DNA from: Claveliimonas acetigenes | GTDB taxonomy: Bacteria > Bacillota > Clostridia > Lachnospirales > Lachnospiraceae | NCBI RefSeq assembly: GCF_025567385.1 | Contig: NZ_JAOQJU010000037.1 | Span: forward strand, 1-25,561 | DNA length: 25,561 nucleotides | Direction: 5' to 3' | Part shown: in pieces, positions 1 to 8,027 of the stretch | How the letters are laid out: every line of letters starts with the position of its first letter | Position numbering within the stretch: position 1 is the first letter of the stretch | Position numbers and translations under genes: made by a program | The notes under the pieces: model-generated | Told to the model about the DNA's origin: nothing | The model's database searches: none | The model's input: the letters and a program-made list of their open reading frames with translations, nothing else

Positions 1-2
1 TC

Positions 3-95
3 AACCTGCTGAGCTTTGCTCAGTTTGAAGCGGAATGGCGCTCCGTTCCTCTGGAACGGATGCGCAGTTCTTGCGGAATATGCAATCTCTTATAA
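3..95 (+). CDS. 3' tail of an unidentified gene entering from the left edge
   Basis: An open frame enters from the left edge and ends with TAA at 93-95, giving about 30 C-terminal residues that finish in ERMRSSCGICNLL. It is followed 18 bases later by a factor-independent terminator, which is where a convergent gene end would be expected. I do not recognise the protein. The frame is short and has no upstream context, so it could be chance; the placement before the terminator is the main support. Confidence 0.35.
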   Translation, partial: NLLSFAQFEAEWRSVPLERMRSSCGICNLL

Positions 96-113
96 TAAGA
101 TCATATTGGACTA

Positions 114-138
114 AAAAAGCTGCCGATGGCAGCTTTTT
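114..138. terminator. Bidirectional rho-independent terminator between convergent genes
   Basis: A perfect 11-base inverted repeat, AAAAAGCTGCC (114-124) and GGCAGCTTTTT (128-138), encloses a 3-base loop. It gives a GC stem followed by a T run on either strand. It lies just after the stop of prs on the minus strand (147) and after the partial plus-strand frame, so it can serve both. Confidence 0.85.
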
Positions 139-146
139 AATATCCG

Positions 147-1343
147 TTATTCTTCTACTTCCTTGCCCAACTGGTAATTCTTCAGCGCGTGCTGGATTCT
201 CTCGCTGGGATCCAGGATGCTGCTGATAGAGCCGTCGTGGTTCAAGGTATCCACCATTAGGGCAATATATTTGCTCATGTCACAGCTGATATAATAAGGC
301 TTGGACAAAAGCTCAGGCGTTTGATAAATCAGATTCGTTGTAAGAATAGAATCGATAATGCCTTCTTCGTATGCTTTGTCGAACTTGTCCAGTCCGTTGG
401 TGAATAATCCAAAGGTTGCAGCGGCGAAGATTCTCTTTGCCTTTCTTTGTTTCAATTGTCTTGCAACATCCAGAATACTGTCGCCGGAGGAAATCATATC
501 GTCCAAAATGATTACGTCCTTACCTTCTACGGAAGCTCCCAGGAATTCGTGGGCAATGATAGGATTGCGGCCGCCTACGACCCGGGTATAGTCCCTTCTT
601 TTATAGAACATTCCCATATCCAGATTCAGGACGCTTGCCAGGTACACAGCACGTTCTGTGGCGCCCTCGTCCGGACTGATTGCCATCATGTGCTGACTGT
701 CAAATTGAAGGTCGCTGTAGTTCATAATCAGTCCCTTTACGAATTGATACGTTGGACGGACCGTCTCGAACCCACTTAGAGGAATGGCGTTCTGCACACG
801 GGGATCGTGAGCGTCGAAGGTAATAATATTGTCGACTCCCATGCGTACCAGCTCTTGAAGAGCAAGGGCACAGTCCAGAGATTCACGGCTGCTTCTCTTA
901 TGTTGGCGGCTTTCATAAAGGAATGGCATAATCACATTAATTCGCCTTGCTTTTCCGCCGACGGCGGCAATGATCCTTTTCAGATTCTGATAATGGTCGT
1001 CAGGTGACATGTGATTAATATGTCCGCTGAGAGAATAGGTCAGGCTATAGTTGCAGACGTCCACCATCAGATAAAGATCCTTCCCACGCACGGATTCTGC
1101 GATAATTCCCTTCGCTTCACCAGAGCCAAAGCGGGGAACCTTCGCGCCGATGAGGTAGGTGTCTTTCTCATAGCCGTTGAACACAATGTTATCTTTATAT
1201 TTGTGTCCCTCTTCGTGGCGCCATTTTACCAGATAATCATCAACTTTCTTCCCCATTTCCTGACAGCCGTCGAGAGCAATCACTCCAAGAGCTCCAACCG
1301 GAATATTGTCCAAATTACGTTCGCTTCTGCGCAGCATCTTCAA
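147..1343 (-). CDS. prs: Ribose-phosphate pyrophosphokinase (PRPP synthetase), long Clostridial form
   Basis: Transfers pyrophosphate from ATP to ribose-5-phosphate to make PRPP, the precursor of nucleotides, histidine and tryptophan; cytosolic. The PRPP-binding signature is clear (VIILDDMISSGDSI, about residues 277-290). So are an N-terminal phosphoribosyltransferase-like half (PFLYESRQHKR, about 140-150) and the FDAHDP region (about 176-181). At about 398 residues it is longer than the usual 310-320, matching the long form I associate with Clostridia. The start is uncertain. TTG at 1343 lies 5 bases after GGGAGG, and an in-frame ATG two codons later (1337) lies 11 bases after it. It is the last gene of a tight dnaD-dnaC-prs run, 16 bases from dnaC, and ends at a terminator. 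Confidence 0.95.
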   Translation of the reverse strand: MKMLRRSERNLDNIPVGALGVIALDGCQEMGKKVDDYLVKWRHEEGHKYKDNIVFNGYEKDTYLIGAKVPRFGSGEAKGIIAESVRGKDLYLMVDVCNYSLTYSLSGHINHMSPDDHYQNLKRIIAAVGGKARRINVIMPFLYESRQHKRSSRESLDCALALQELVRMGVDNIITFDAHDPRVQNAIPLSGFETVRPTYQFVKGLIMNYSDLQFDSQHMMAISPDEGATERAVYLASVLNLDMGMFYKRRDYTRVVGGRNPIIAHEFLGASVEGKDVIILDDMISSGDSILDVARQLKQRKAKRIFAAATFGLFTNGLDKFDKAYEEGIIDSILTTNLIYQTPELLSKPYYISCDMSKYIALMVDTLNHDGSISSILDPSERIQHALKNYQLGKEVEE

Positions 1344-1359
1344 AAGTACCTCCCATTTG

Positions 1360-2349
1360 TTAATATTTGTTCATTAGTTTCTTCTGGATGCGGATATCAT
1401 CACCGGTCATCCGAAGCACTGTATAGGTGCTTGTGATTCTGGAGAAAATCCTCTCCGAATAGATGTTTCTTATGTCCTCCAATGCCAGATTGGTGGAAAT
1501 CAAGGTCGATTTCTTCCGCAGGATCCGTTCGTTCAGACAAATGAATAACTGTGAAGTGGTGAAGGAATTGGCGAACTCCGTTCCCAGATCGTCAATAATC
1601 AGTAAATCACAGTCTAAAACATGGTCGTGAGCCAGCCCTGCGTCTGCATCTTTTTCAAAAGTATACTTCGCTAATATATCAAAAAGTTGAGATGCAGTAA
1701 AGTAAATTACGGAATAAGACTGCTCGAGCAGTTCTTTTGCGATACAGTGGGAGAGGAAAGTCTTTCCGACTCCCGTGTCGCCGTACATGAGTATATTGCG
1801 GAAATCTGTGGAAAAGGTATCCACAAATTCGTGGCATGTTTTCAGAGCAGTCTTCATGGCTTCCAGGGAAGAACGGCCGGTCAGCCGGTCTATATGGTTG
1901 CTGGAATAGTATTCTAGCGAACAGGTATTAAAATTCTCTCTGTCAAGAATTTCCTGCAGATTTGACTGGGTGTAGAGATAATCAATGGCAGCCTTCTGAA
2001 AGCAATGGCATTTCTTCCCATCTACATATCCGGTATCTTTGCAGTCTGGGCAGGAGTAATCCTTCTCAAGATAATCAGAAGGATAGCCGTTATCCGTCAG
2101 CAGCTCCTTTTTCCGCTCAAAAAGAAGATGGAGCTTCTGCTTTAATATGGTTAATGCATCTTCGTCTCCATCTAATAATCTGCGCGCCTGTTCAAGACTT
2201 AATTCAGAGATGGAGTTGTCCAGAGTCTTTATTTCCGGTATTTTTTGATAAACTTCATCAAAACGTCTGCGCAGACGGTTCTCATTATCTAATTGTTTTT
2301 GCTCGTATATGCGCATCAGGTAATCATGCTGAGAATTCGTAAGTGCCAA
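1360..2349 (-). CDS. dnaC: Replicative helicase loader, DnaC/DnaI-type AAA+ ATPase
   Basis: Expected to load the replicative DnaB-type helicase onto DNA during initiation and restart. The N-terminal third is helical and charged, followed by a Cys cluster CPDC...CHC (residues 100, 103, 114, 116), probably zinc-binding as in DnaI-type loaders. The AAA+ core has Walker A GDTGVGKT (about 190-197) and Walker B LLIIDDLGTE (about 249-258). The length of 329 residues fits the family. TTG at 2349 is preceded at 5 bases by GGGAGG, while the next in-frame ATG (residue 12) has no such site, so I keep TTG. It sits 26 bases downstream of the DnaD-domain gene, the standard primosome pairing. The symbol dnaI would be equally valid by Bacillus usage. 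Confidence 0.93.
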   Translation of the reverse strand: MALTNSQHDYLMRIYEQKQLDNENRLRRRFDEVYQKIPEIKTLDNSISELSLEQARRLLDGDEDALTILKQKLHLLFERKKELLTDNGYPSDYLEKDYSCPDCKDTGYVDGKKCHCFQKAAIDYLYTQSNLQEILDRENFNTCSLEYYSSNHIDRLTGRSSLEAMKTALKTCHEFVDTFSTDFRNILMYGDTGVGKTFLSHCIAKELLEQSYSVIYFTASQLFDILAKYTFEKDADAGLAHDHVLDCDLLIIDDLGTEFANSFTTSQLFICLNERILRKKSTLISTNLALEDIRNIYSERIFSRITSTYTVLRMTGDDIRIQKKLMNKY

Positions 2350-2375
2350 AATGGCCTCCCTTCTTGCCAGGAGTC

Positions 2376-3392
2376 TTACCTGGTCTGTATTAATCTGCGT
2401 GTCAGGTCATCCATGTCTTCGTAGGTACGCCCCTCAAAATTATTGAACCTGTTCTGAGAGGGCTTCCCGGATGCAGATTTCTGTATAGCGGGAGATTTCT
2501 TTAAATGCTTCTCTCGGTGAAATTCCTGATCCAGAAGACGGACGTCCTGTAAGGAATGGACATTCTTATCCATCCAGTCTTTTAAAATCTTCTCGGTATA
2601 TGAAAAGCCCGGTTGGTGGATCGCTTCTATGGTGCGGCTGCATGCTTCTAAAATCAGCTCCAGCGGCAGCCCGTATTCTTCTGTCCAGCGGCGGATATAA
2701 GCGGCTTCTGAAGGCGCGGGGGCACGTCCTTTGATGCCGTACGCATTCAGTACAGAATAATAATTCTTGTTATAAAGCAGCGTGCTGTTCTTGGCAGCGC
2801 TTACCGTCTTAATATCCTGCTCTGCCCAGGAAATCGCTACTTTCTTAATGTAGTGCATACTCTTATGGTTATTCTCCACACAGTATTCAATCAAGTATTC
2901 AATTAAATCCACAGACATGCCTAATTCGTCATAAAAGTATGTAATTGTGTTAATATCTGTTACGGTCAGAGTCTTGCCCAGGTATTGTTCGGTTACGAAT
3001 AATAATTCTTTCAGTTCCCGGCGGTTCTTAAAAGCCGTAATGTTCTGCGGATGAGGGACATCCGTTTTTGGTTCTGCTTCTGATTCAGGCGTTTTTTCTG
3101 CCACTGTCCCAGTCTTTGCCTTTGTATCCCGGTCGGGCATAGTCTCATAGTCAAGAAGCCCCAGATTCTTCCAATAATTTAACGCGCGGATAACATCCTT
3201 CTCCGTGCAGTCCAGAATATCGGCAATTCCCGATATGTCTCTGCTCACGGAAGGATCGTTCAGATGCCGGAGCAGGAGAAGATATACCTTTACGAACTCT
3301 CCGTTAGCTTTCGGCATATAATTGTCTATAAATTCGTTCTCCAGCAGAGTTGCATTCCCCTGCACATGATTGGTTAATATCAATTTCGTCAT
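2376..3392 (-). CDS. dnaD: DnaD-domain primosome protein with two DnaD C-terminal domains
   Basis: A replication-initiation protein that bridges DnaA or origin DNA to the helicase loader. Residues 1-85 form a winged-helix-type N-terminal domain. A low-complexity Glu/Lys/Pro linker spans about 86-118. Two DnaD (DDBH2) domains follow, each ending in the family's YxxxIxxxW motif: YIKKVAISW at 181-189 and YTEKILKDW at 265-273. A basic, Ser/Asn-rich tail follows. Tandem DnaD domains are also seen in DnaB-type initiation proteins of Bacillota, so the protein may combine DnaD- and DnaB-like roles (inference). The start is ATG with AAGGACGGG upstream. It is the first gene of the operon and is preceded by a DnaA-box cluster. 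Confidence 0.9.
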   Translation of the reverse strand: MTKLILTNHVQGNATLLENEFIDNYMPKANGEFVKVYLLLLRHLNDPSVSRDISGIADILDCTEKDVIRALNYWKNLGLLDYETMPDRDTKAKTGTVAEKTPESEAEPKTDVPHPQNITAFKNRRELKELLFVTEQYLGKTLTVTDINTITYFYDELGMSVDLIEYLIEYCVENNHKSMHYIKKVAISWAEQDIKTVSAAKNSTLLYNKNYYSVLNAYGIKGRAPAPSEAAYIRRWTEEYGLPLELILEACSRTIEAIHQPGFSYTEKILKDWMDKNVHSLQDVRLLDQEFHREKHLKKSPAIQKSASGKPSQNRFNNFEGRTYEDMDDLTRRLIQTR

Positions 3393-3422
3393 CTTATCTA
3401 CCCGTCCTTATGCTTCAAATCC

Positions 3423-3522
3423 TGTGGATATATGATAGCACAGGAAGGGGGGAGCAAAAAAGAAGTTTTTGAGCTAAAAATCAGGTTTTTTGTGGATAAA
3501 ATTGTGTGGATAATGTGGATAA
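3423..3522 (-). promoter_or_regulatory. DnaA-box cluster upstream of dnaD
   Basis: Read on the minus strand, three perfect DnaA boxes TTATCCACA occupy 3514-3522, 3505-3513 (directly abutting) and 3491-3499 (5 bases further on), all in the same orientation. A fourth copy with one mismatch, ATATCCACA, is at 3423-3431. The triplet begins one base after the murC stop codon and ends upstream of the likely dnaD promoter; the fourth copy lies just past its -10. The sites are seen directly. Control of the dnaD operon by DnaA is inferred from the known DnaA regulation of the dnaB-dnaI operon in Bacillus subtilis. Confidence 0.85.
3432..3460 (-). promoter_or_regulatory. Possible sigma-A promoter of the dnaD-dnaC-prs operon
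   Basis: On the minus strand a -10-like TATCAT (3432-3437) is preceded 17 bases upstream by a poor -35 (TTTTTG, 3455-3460). The weak -35 and the flanking DnaA boxes would suit a regulated promoter. No convincing terminator follows murC, so read-through from murC is also possible. Confidence 0.4.
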
Positions 3523-3523
3523 A

Positions 3524-4903
3524 TTAGTCTGCCAGTAGAGATTCCCCGATATTTACCACATCTCCGGCTCCCATAGTTATCAACATATCCCCTTTCCTAC
3601 AATGTTCCAGCACAAAATCTTCAATTGCCCGGAAAGAGGGCAGGTAATATGCATCCACGCCTTTTTTCTTCAGGGCATTTGCAATCTGCTCCGAGGAGAC
3701 GCCCAGGGTATCTGTCTCTCTGGCGGCGTAAATATCTGCCATCACAATATGGTCGGCATGAGTCAGAGCGTCTACAAATTCAGAAAACAAGGCCTTGGTT
3801 CTGGAGAAGGTATGGGGCTGGAATACGCACCAGATCTCTCTGTGGGGATAGTTAGCGGCAGCGGTCAGGCTTGCCCGAATCTCTGTTGGGTGGTGGGCGT
3901 AATCGTCAATGATCGTGAATCCATTCCGTTCTCCTTTGTACTCAAAGCGCCGGTCGGTTCCTGTAAAGGTGGAGAGGCCGTCCTGCATTGCAGTTACCGG
4001 AACATCCAGCAGATCTGCGGCGGCTATCGCGGCAAGTGCATTGGAAATATTGTGATCGCCGGCTACCGCAAGCCGGATATGTCCTAGACAGACGCCGTGT
4101 TTCATTACATCAAAGGAAGCGTCTCCTTTTTCATCGTGGGTGATGCCAGAGGCAGTATAATCAGATCCGTCTGTTAAACCGAAGGTAACCACATGGCACT
4201 GCAGCCCGGCGGTAAATCCGGCAAGATCCGGTATTTCGCTGTTGAGAATCAGCGTTCCGTCTTCCGGGAGAAGCTCTGCGAATTTCCGGAAGGAATGACG
4301 GATATCATCCAGATCTTTAAAGAAATCCAGGTGGTCGGCATCAATGTTCAGGATAATGGAAATCTTTGGAAAGAAATGGAGAAAGCTGTTGGTGTATTCA
4401 CATGCTTCCGTTACAAAGACTTCGGAACCGCCTACACGGATGTTGCCGCCAATTGCCTTCAGGACTCCGCCTACAGAGATTGTAGGATCTTTCTTGCCGG
4501 AAAGAAGGATGTGGGACAGCATAGATGTGGTGGTAGTTTTCCCGTGCGTGCCGGAGACGGCGATGGGAATCTTGTAATTAGACATCAGTTGGCCGAGGAG
4601 CTCTGCACGGCTTAACATAGGCAGATTCTGGCGTCTGGCCTCCACAAATTCTTCGTTGTCTTCGTGGATGGCGGCAGTATAGACTACGACGTCAATGCCC
4701 GGAATAATATTAGAAGCCTTCTGACCGTAAAAAATCTTAGCTCCCATCCGGGAGAGATGGTCTGTCAGGGCGGATTCCTTTGCGTCAGAACCGGACACGG
4801 TAAAGTGTTCGTCTAAAAGAATCTCTGCAAGACCGCTCATACTGATGCCGCCGATACCGATAAAATGTACATGAACTGGCTGGTTGAAATCAATTTTATA
4901 CAT
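3524..4903 (-). CDS. murC: UDP-N-acetylmuramate--L-alanine ligase
   Basis: Adds L-alanine to UDP-N-acetylmuramic acid using ATP, the first amino-acid step of peptidoglycan precursor synthesis; cytosolic. The N-terminal UDP-binding domain begins HFIGIGGISMSGLA (about 13-26). The ATP-binding loop GTHGKTTTT is at 118-126. The central domain has ILNIDADHLDFF, and the C-terminal ligase domain has DDYAHHPTEIRA. The length of 459 residues is normal. ATG at 4903 follows GAGAGG at a 10-base distance. It is transcribed away from glgC. Its stop codon abuts the DnaA-box cluster. Confidence 0.97.
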   Translation of the reverse strand: MYKIDFNQPVHVHFIGIGGISMSGLAEILLDEHFTVSGSDAKESALTDHLSRMGAKIFYGQKASNIIPGIDVVVYTAAIHEDNEEFVEARRQNLPMLSRAELLGQLMSNYKIPIAVSGTHGKTTTTSMLSHILLSGKKDPTISVGGVLKAIGGNIRVGGSEVFVTEACEYTNSFLHFFPKISIILNIDADHLDFFKDLDDIRHSFRKFAELLPEDGTLILNSEIPDLAGFTAGLQCHVVTFGLTDGSDYTASGITHDEKGDASFDVMKHGVCLGHIRLAVAGDHNISNALAAIAAADLLDVPVTAMQDGLSTFTGTDRRFEYKGERNGFTIIDDYAHHPTEIRASLTAAANYPHREIWCVFQPHTFSRTKALFSEFVDALTHADHIVMADIYAARETDTLGVSSEQIANALKKKGVDAYYLPSFRAIEDFVLEHCRKGDMLITMGAGDVVNIGESLLAD

Positions 4904-4939
4904 AAGTTGTATACCTCTCTATTATTTGCGCAATCTTTT

Positions 4940-4968
4940 TTTATAACAGTCATAAAAATATATGTTTA
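4940..4968 (-). promoter_or_regulatory. Likely murC promoter (extended -10)
   Basis: On the minus strand TGTTATAAA gives an extended -10 (TATAAA, 4940-4945, with TG one base before it). A TAAACA hexamer lies 17 bases upstream (4963-4968). That hexamer falls inside one arm of the inverted repeat at 4958-4991. Confidence 0.5.
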
Positions 4969-4991
4969 TCTATATTATTATAAACATATAT
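4958..4991. repeat. AT-rich perfect inverted repeat in the murC/glgC divergent region
   Basis: Arms ATATATGTTTAT (4958-4969) and ATAAACATATAT (4980-4991) are exact reverse complements separated by 10 bases. The repeat overlaps the putative -35 of murC, so it could be an operator. It lies about 100 bases upstream of the glgC -10. In such AT-rich DNA a 12-base arm is less surprising than usual. Confidence 0.6.
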
Positions 4992-5089
4992 GCCAAAAAA
5001 GCCAAGCTGTATTTTTTGTCACTATTTAATAAAATAGGCTGGAAAAACATACTTTTTTTGTAAAATTCGTTTATTAAAATTATTTATTA

Positions 5090-5098
5090 TGGTATAAT
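5090..5098 (+). promoter_or_regulatory. glgC extended -10 promoter element
   Basis: TGGTATAAT is a perfect TATAAT with the TG extension, placed 34 bases before the glgC start codon. The region 17 bases upstream (TTTATT) is a poor -35, as is common for extended -10 promoters. The whole stretch is very AT-rich. Confidence 0.7.
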
Positions 5099-5132
5099 AA
5101 ATATATTTAAATTACTGAGAAGGGGTGATGAC

Positions 5133-6407
5133 ATGATTAAGAAAGAGATGATAGCGATGTTGCTGGCAGGAGGACAAGGCAGCAGACTTGGTGTTCTTAC
5201 TGCGAAAGTTGCCAAGCCGGCCGTTGCTTTTGGAGGAAAATACAGGATTATTGACTTCCCGCTCAGCAACTGCATTAACTCAGGAATTGATACGGTGGGC
5301 GTGCTGACCCAGTATCAGCCGCTGCGGCTGAATACACATATAGGAATAGGGATTCCGTGGGATCTGGACCGGAACGTGGGCGGAGTTTCCATTCTGCCGC
5401 CATACGAGAAGAGCAGAGGCAGTGAATGGTATACGGGAACAGCGAATGCCATTTATCAGAATCTGGATTATATGGAGACCTTTAACCCGGATTATGTATT
5501 GATCTTGTCAGGAGACCATATTTATAAGATGGATTATGAAGTGATGTTGGATTACCACAAGGAGAACCATGCTGATGTTACGATCGCTGCGATGCCGGTG
5601 CCGATGGAAGAGGCGAGCAGATTCGGCATTGTTATTACAGATGGCAGCGGCCGTATTACAGAATTCCAGGAGAAGCCTCCGGAACCTAAGAGTAATCTGG
5701 CGTCCATGGGAATCTATATATTTAGCTGGCCGGTACTGAAAAAGGCGCTGATTGAGCTGCGCGATGTGCCGGGATGTGATTTTGGGAAGCATATTATCCC
5801 GCATTGCCATGAGCAGGGAGGCAGAATGTTTGCCTATGAATACAATGGTTACTGGAAAGATGTGGGGACGCTGGGATCTTATTGGGAAGCGAATATGGAG
5901 CTGATTGATATTATTCCGGAATTTAATCTGTATGAAGAATTTTGGAAAATATATACCAACAGTGATATTATCCCTCCGCAATATATATCGGATCAGTCCG
6001 TGATAGAAAGGTGCATCATCGGAGACGGAGCAGAGATTTACGGAGAAGTACGTAATTGTGTCATCGGTTCCGGCGTAACTATAGGACAAGGTACGGTTGT
6101 CCGTGATTCAATCATTATGAAGGATGTGGAAATCGGAAGCGGCTGTATCATTGACAAGGCAATCATAGCGGAAGATGTTAAAATCGGGGCGAATGTAACC
6201 CTTGGAACCGGCGGGGAAGCGCCGAATAAGATGAAGCCGGATATTTACTCTTTTGGGCTGGTGACAATCGGTGAAAATTCTGTGATACCGGACGGGGTTC
6301 AGATTGGCAAGAATACTGCCGTCAGCGGAGTGACGATTCGGGAAGACTATCCGAATGGGATTCTGGAAAGCGGCGAGACATTGATAAAGGCAGGTGAGCG
6401 CGTATGA
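5133..6407 (+). CDS. glgC: Glucose-1-phosphate adenylyltransferase, catalytic subunit
   Basis: Makes ADP-glucose from glucose-1-phosphate and ATP, the committed step of glycogen synthesis. The N-terminal nucleotidyltransferase fold carries the signature AGGQGSRLGVLT (about 12-23), including the catalytic-site arginine, then KPAVAFGGKYRIIDF. ILSGDHIYKMDY holds the metal-binding Asp, and EFQEKP is the sugar-phosphate region. A left-handed beta-helix of hexapeptide repeats follows after about residue 290. The length of 424 residues is typical. ATG at 5133 follows AGGGG by 8 bases. It overlaps glgD by four bases (ATGA), implying translational coupling. Confidence 0.97.
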   Translation: MIKKEMIAMLLAGGQGSRLGVLTAKVAKPAVAFGGKYRIIDFPLSNCINSGIDTVGVLTQYQPLRLNTHIGIGIPWDLDRNVGGVSILPPYEKSRGSEWYTGTANAIYQNLDYMETFNPDYVLILSGDHIYKMDYEVMLDYHKENHADVTIAAMPVPMEEASRFGIVITDGSGRITEFQEKPPEPKSNLASMGIYIFSWPVLKKALIELRDVPGCDFGKHIIPHCHEQGGRMFAYEYNGYWKDVGTLGSYWEANMELIDIIPEFNLYEEFWKIYTNSDIIPPQYISDQSVIERCIIGDGAEIYGEVRNCVIGSGVTIGQGTVVRDSIIMKDVEIGSGCIIDKAIIAEDVKIGANVTLGTGGEAPNKMKPDIYSFGLVTIGENSVIPDGVQIGKNTAVSGVTIREDYPNGILESGETLIKAGERV

Positions 6408-7522
6408 GAGCAGTAGGAATTATTTTAGCCGGTGGGAACAGCAACAAGATGAAAGAACTTACTCACAGACGCGCGGTGGCAGCAATGCCGATCGCAGGCA
6501 GCTACAGGGCAATTGATTTTGCGCTGAGCAACATGTCCAATTCGCATGTGCAGAAAGTTGCCGTGCTGACTCAGTACAATGCCCGTTCGCTGAATGAGCA
6601 TCTGAATTCCTCCAAATGGTGGAATTTCGGAAGAAAGCAAGGCGGTCTGTATGTATTTACGCCTACCATTACACATGATAATGGCTATTGGTACAGAGGG
6701 ACGGCAGATGCCATTTATCAGAATCTGGATTTTCTGAAAAGATGCCATGAACCGTATGTGATTATTACATCGGGAGATGCAGTGTATAAGATGGACTACA
6801 ACAAAGTCCTGGAATATCATATAGCCAAACAGGCGGATATTACGATTGTGTGTAAGGATCTGGAGCCCGGCGAAGACGCCAGAAGATTCGGAACATTGAA
6901 AATGAATGAAGATATGCGGGTAGAAGGATTTGAAGAGAAGCCGATGGTTGCAAATTCCAATACCATCTCAACCGGGATCTATATTATCAGACGCCGCCAA
7001 CTGATTGACCTTATTGAACATTCGGCAGAAGAAGAGAGACATGATTTTGTAACGGATATTTTAATCAGATATAAGAATCTGAAGAAAATATACGGTTATA
7101 AAATAAAAGACTACTGGAGCAACATCGCGACGGTGGACGCGTATTATCAGACAAATATGGATTTCCTGAAACCGGAAGTAAGAAATTATTTCTTTAAAGG
7201 GCATCCGGTCATTTATTCTAAGGTAAGTGATTTGCCACCGGCAAAATATAACCCCGGGGCAGTGGTGAAGAACAGCCTGATTGCAAGTGGAAGCATTATT
7301 AATGGAACGGTAGAAAATTCTGTTTTGTTTAAAAAGACCTTTGTCGGAAATAATTGTGTCATTAAGAATTCTATTATTCTGAACGACGTTTATCTGGGGG
7401 ACAATACGTATATTGAAAATTGTATTGTAGAAAGCCGTGACACAATCAGAGCCAATACGCGTTATGTCGGAGAAAACGGTGTGCGGATCGTAGTTGAAAA
7501 AAACGAAAGATATGCACTGTAA
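6404..7522 (+). CDS. glgD: GlgD, non-catalytic ADP-glucose pyrophosphorylase subunit
   Basis: A paralogue of GlgC that forms the mixed GlgC/GlgD enzyme in Bacillota and raises its activity (family knowledge). The fold is the same: SGDAVYKMDY and GFEEKP are present, and a C-terminal hexapeptide beta-helix follows. The N-terminal nucleotide loop reads AGGNSNKMKELTHRR instead of the GxGSRL signature of GlgC, so the phosphate-binding arginine is missing and catalysis is unlikely. The length of 372 residues is typical. It starts inside the glgC stop (ATGA overlap), so equal expression of the two subunits is expected. Confidence 0.95.
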   Translation: MRAVGIILAGGNSNKMKELTHRRAVAAMPIAGSYRAIDFALSNMSNSHVQKVAVLTQYNARSLNEHLNSSKWWNFGRKQGGLYVFTPTITHDNGYWYRGTADAIYQNLDFLKRCHEPYVIITSGDAVYKMDYNKVLEYHIAKQADITIVCKDLEPGEDARRFGTLKMNEDMRVEGFEEKPMVANSNTISTGIYIIRRRQLIDLIEHSAEEERHDFVTDILIRYKNLKKIYGYKIKDYWSNIATVDAYYQTNMDFLKPEVRNYFFKGHPVIYSKVSDLPPAKYNPGAVVKNSLIASGSIINGTVENSVLFKKTFVGNNCVIKNSIILNDVYLGDNTYIENCIVESRDTIRANTRYVGENGVRIVVEKNERYAL

Positions 7523-7561
7523 TTTACAGTAGCAGCGACTTAAGAAAGGGGCCAGGAGCTA

Positions 7562-7752
7562 ATGCAGATCACAGATGTACGCGTACGCAGGGTGGCAAAA
7601 GAAGGGAAACTGAAAGCAGTTGTGTCTATTACGATGGACGGTGAGTTTGTAGTACATGACATTAAGATTATTGAAGGGGAAAAGGGACTTTTTATTGCCA
7701 TGCCGAGCAAGAAAGCTTTAGACGGGGAATACCGTGACATTGCACATCCAAT
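7562..7752 (+). CDS. spoVG: SpoVG, septation/regulatory nucleic-acid-binding protein (3' end in gap)
   Basis: The first 63-64 residues match SpoVG closely: MQITDVRVRRV at the start, then AVVSITMDGEFVVHDIKIIEG and FIAMPSKKALDGEYRDIAHP. The family is usually about 85-100 residues, so some 20-35 residues are lost in the assembly gap. SpoVG binds DNA and RNA and influences septation, sporulation and surface or virulence genes in Bacillota. ATG at 7562 follows CCAGGAG by 3 bases or AAAGGGG by 10. It lies 39 bases after glgD. I see no clear promoter in that gap, so it may be read from glgC. Confidence 0.93.
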
Positions 7753-8027
7753 NNNNNNNNNNNNNNNNNNNNNNNNNNNNNNNNNNNNNNNNNNNNNNNN
7801 NNNNNNNNNNNNNNNNNNNNNNNNNNNNNNNNNNNNNNNNNNNNNNNNNNNNNNNNNNNNNNNNNNNNNNNNNNNNNNNNNNNNNNNNNNNNNNNNNNNN
7901 NNNNNNNNNNNNNNNNNNNNNNNNNNNNNNNNNNNNNNNNNNNNNNNNNNNNNNNNNNNNNNNNNNNNNNNNNNNNNNNNNNNNNNNNNNNNNNNNNNNN
8001 NNNNNNNNNNNNNNNNNNNNNNNNNNN
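7753..8027. other. Assembly gap (275 N)
   Basis: A run of N from 7753 to 8027 hides the end of spoVG, the end of the histidine kinase and whatever terminator lies between these convergent genes. Any reading frame crossing it is unsupported. Confidence 0.99.

Noticed and set aside
1806..1826. TGTGGA...TATCCACA inverted pair inside dnaC resembling DnaA boxes
   Set aside because: Both halves deviate from the consensus and lie in coding sequence for conserved residues; there is no promoter context.
5508..6089. A 193-codon minus-strand open frame inside glgC
   Set aside because: It is antisense to conserved glgC sequence and has no recognisable protein features.
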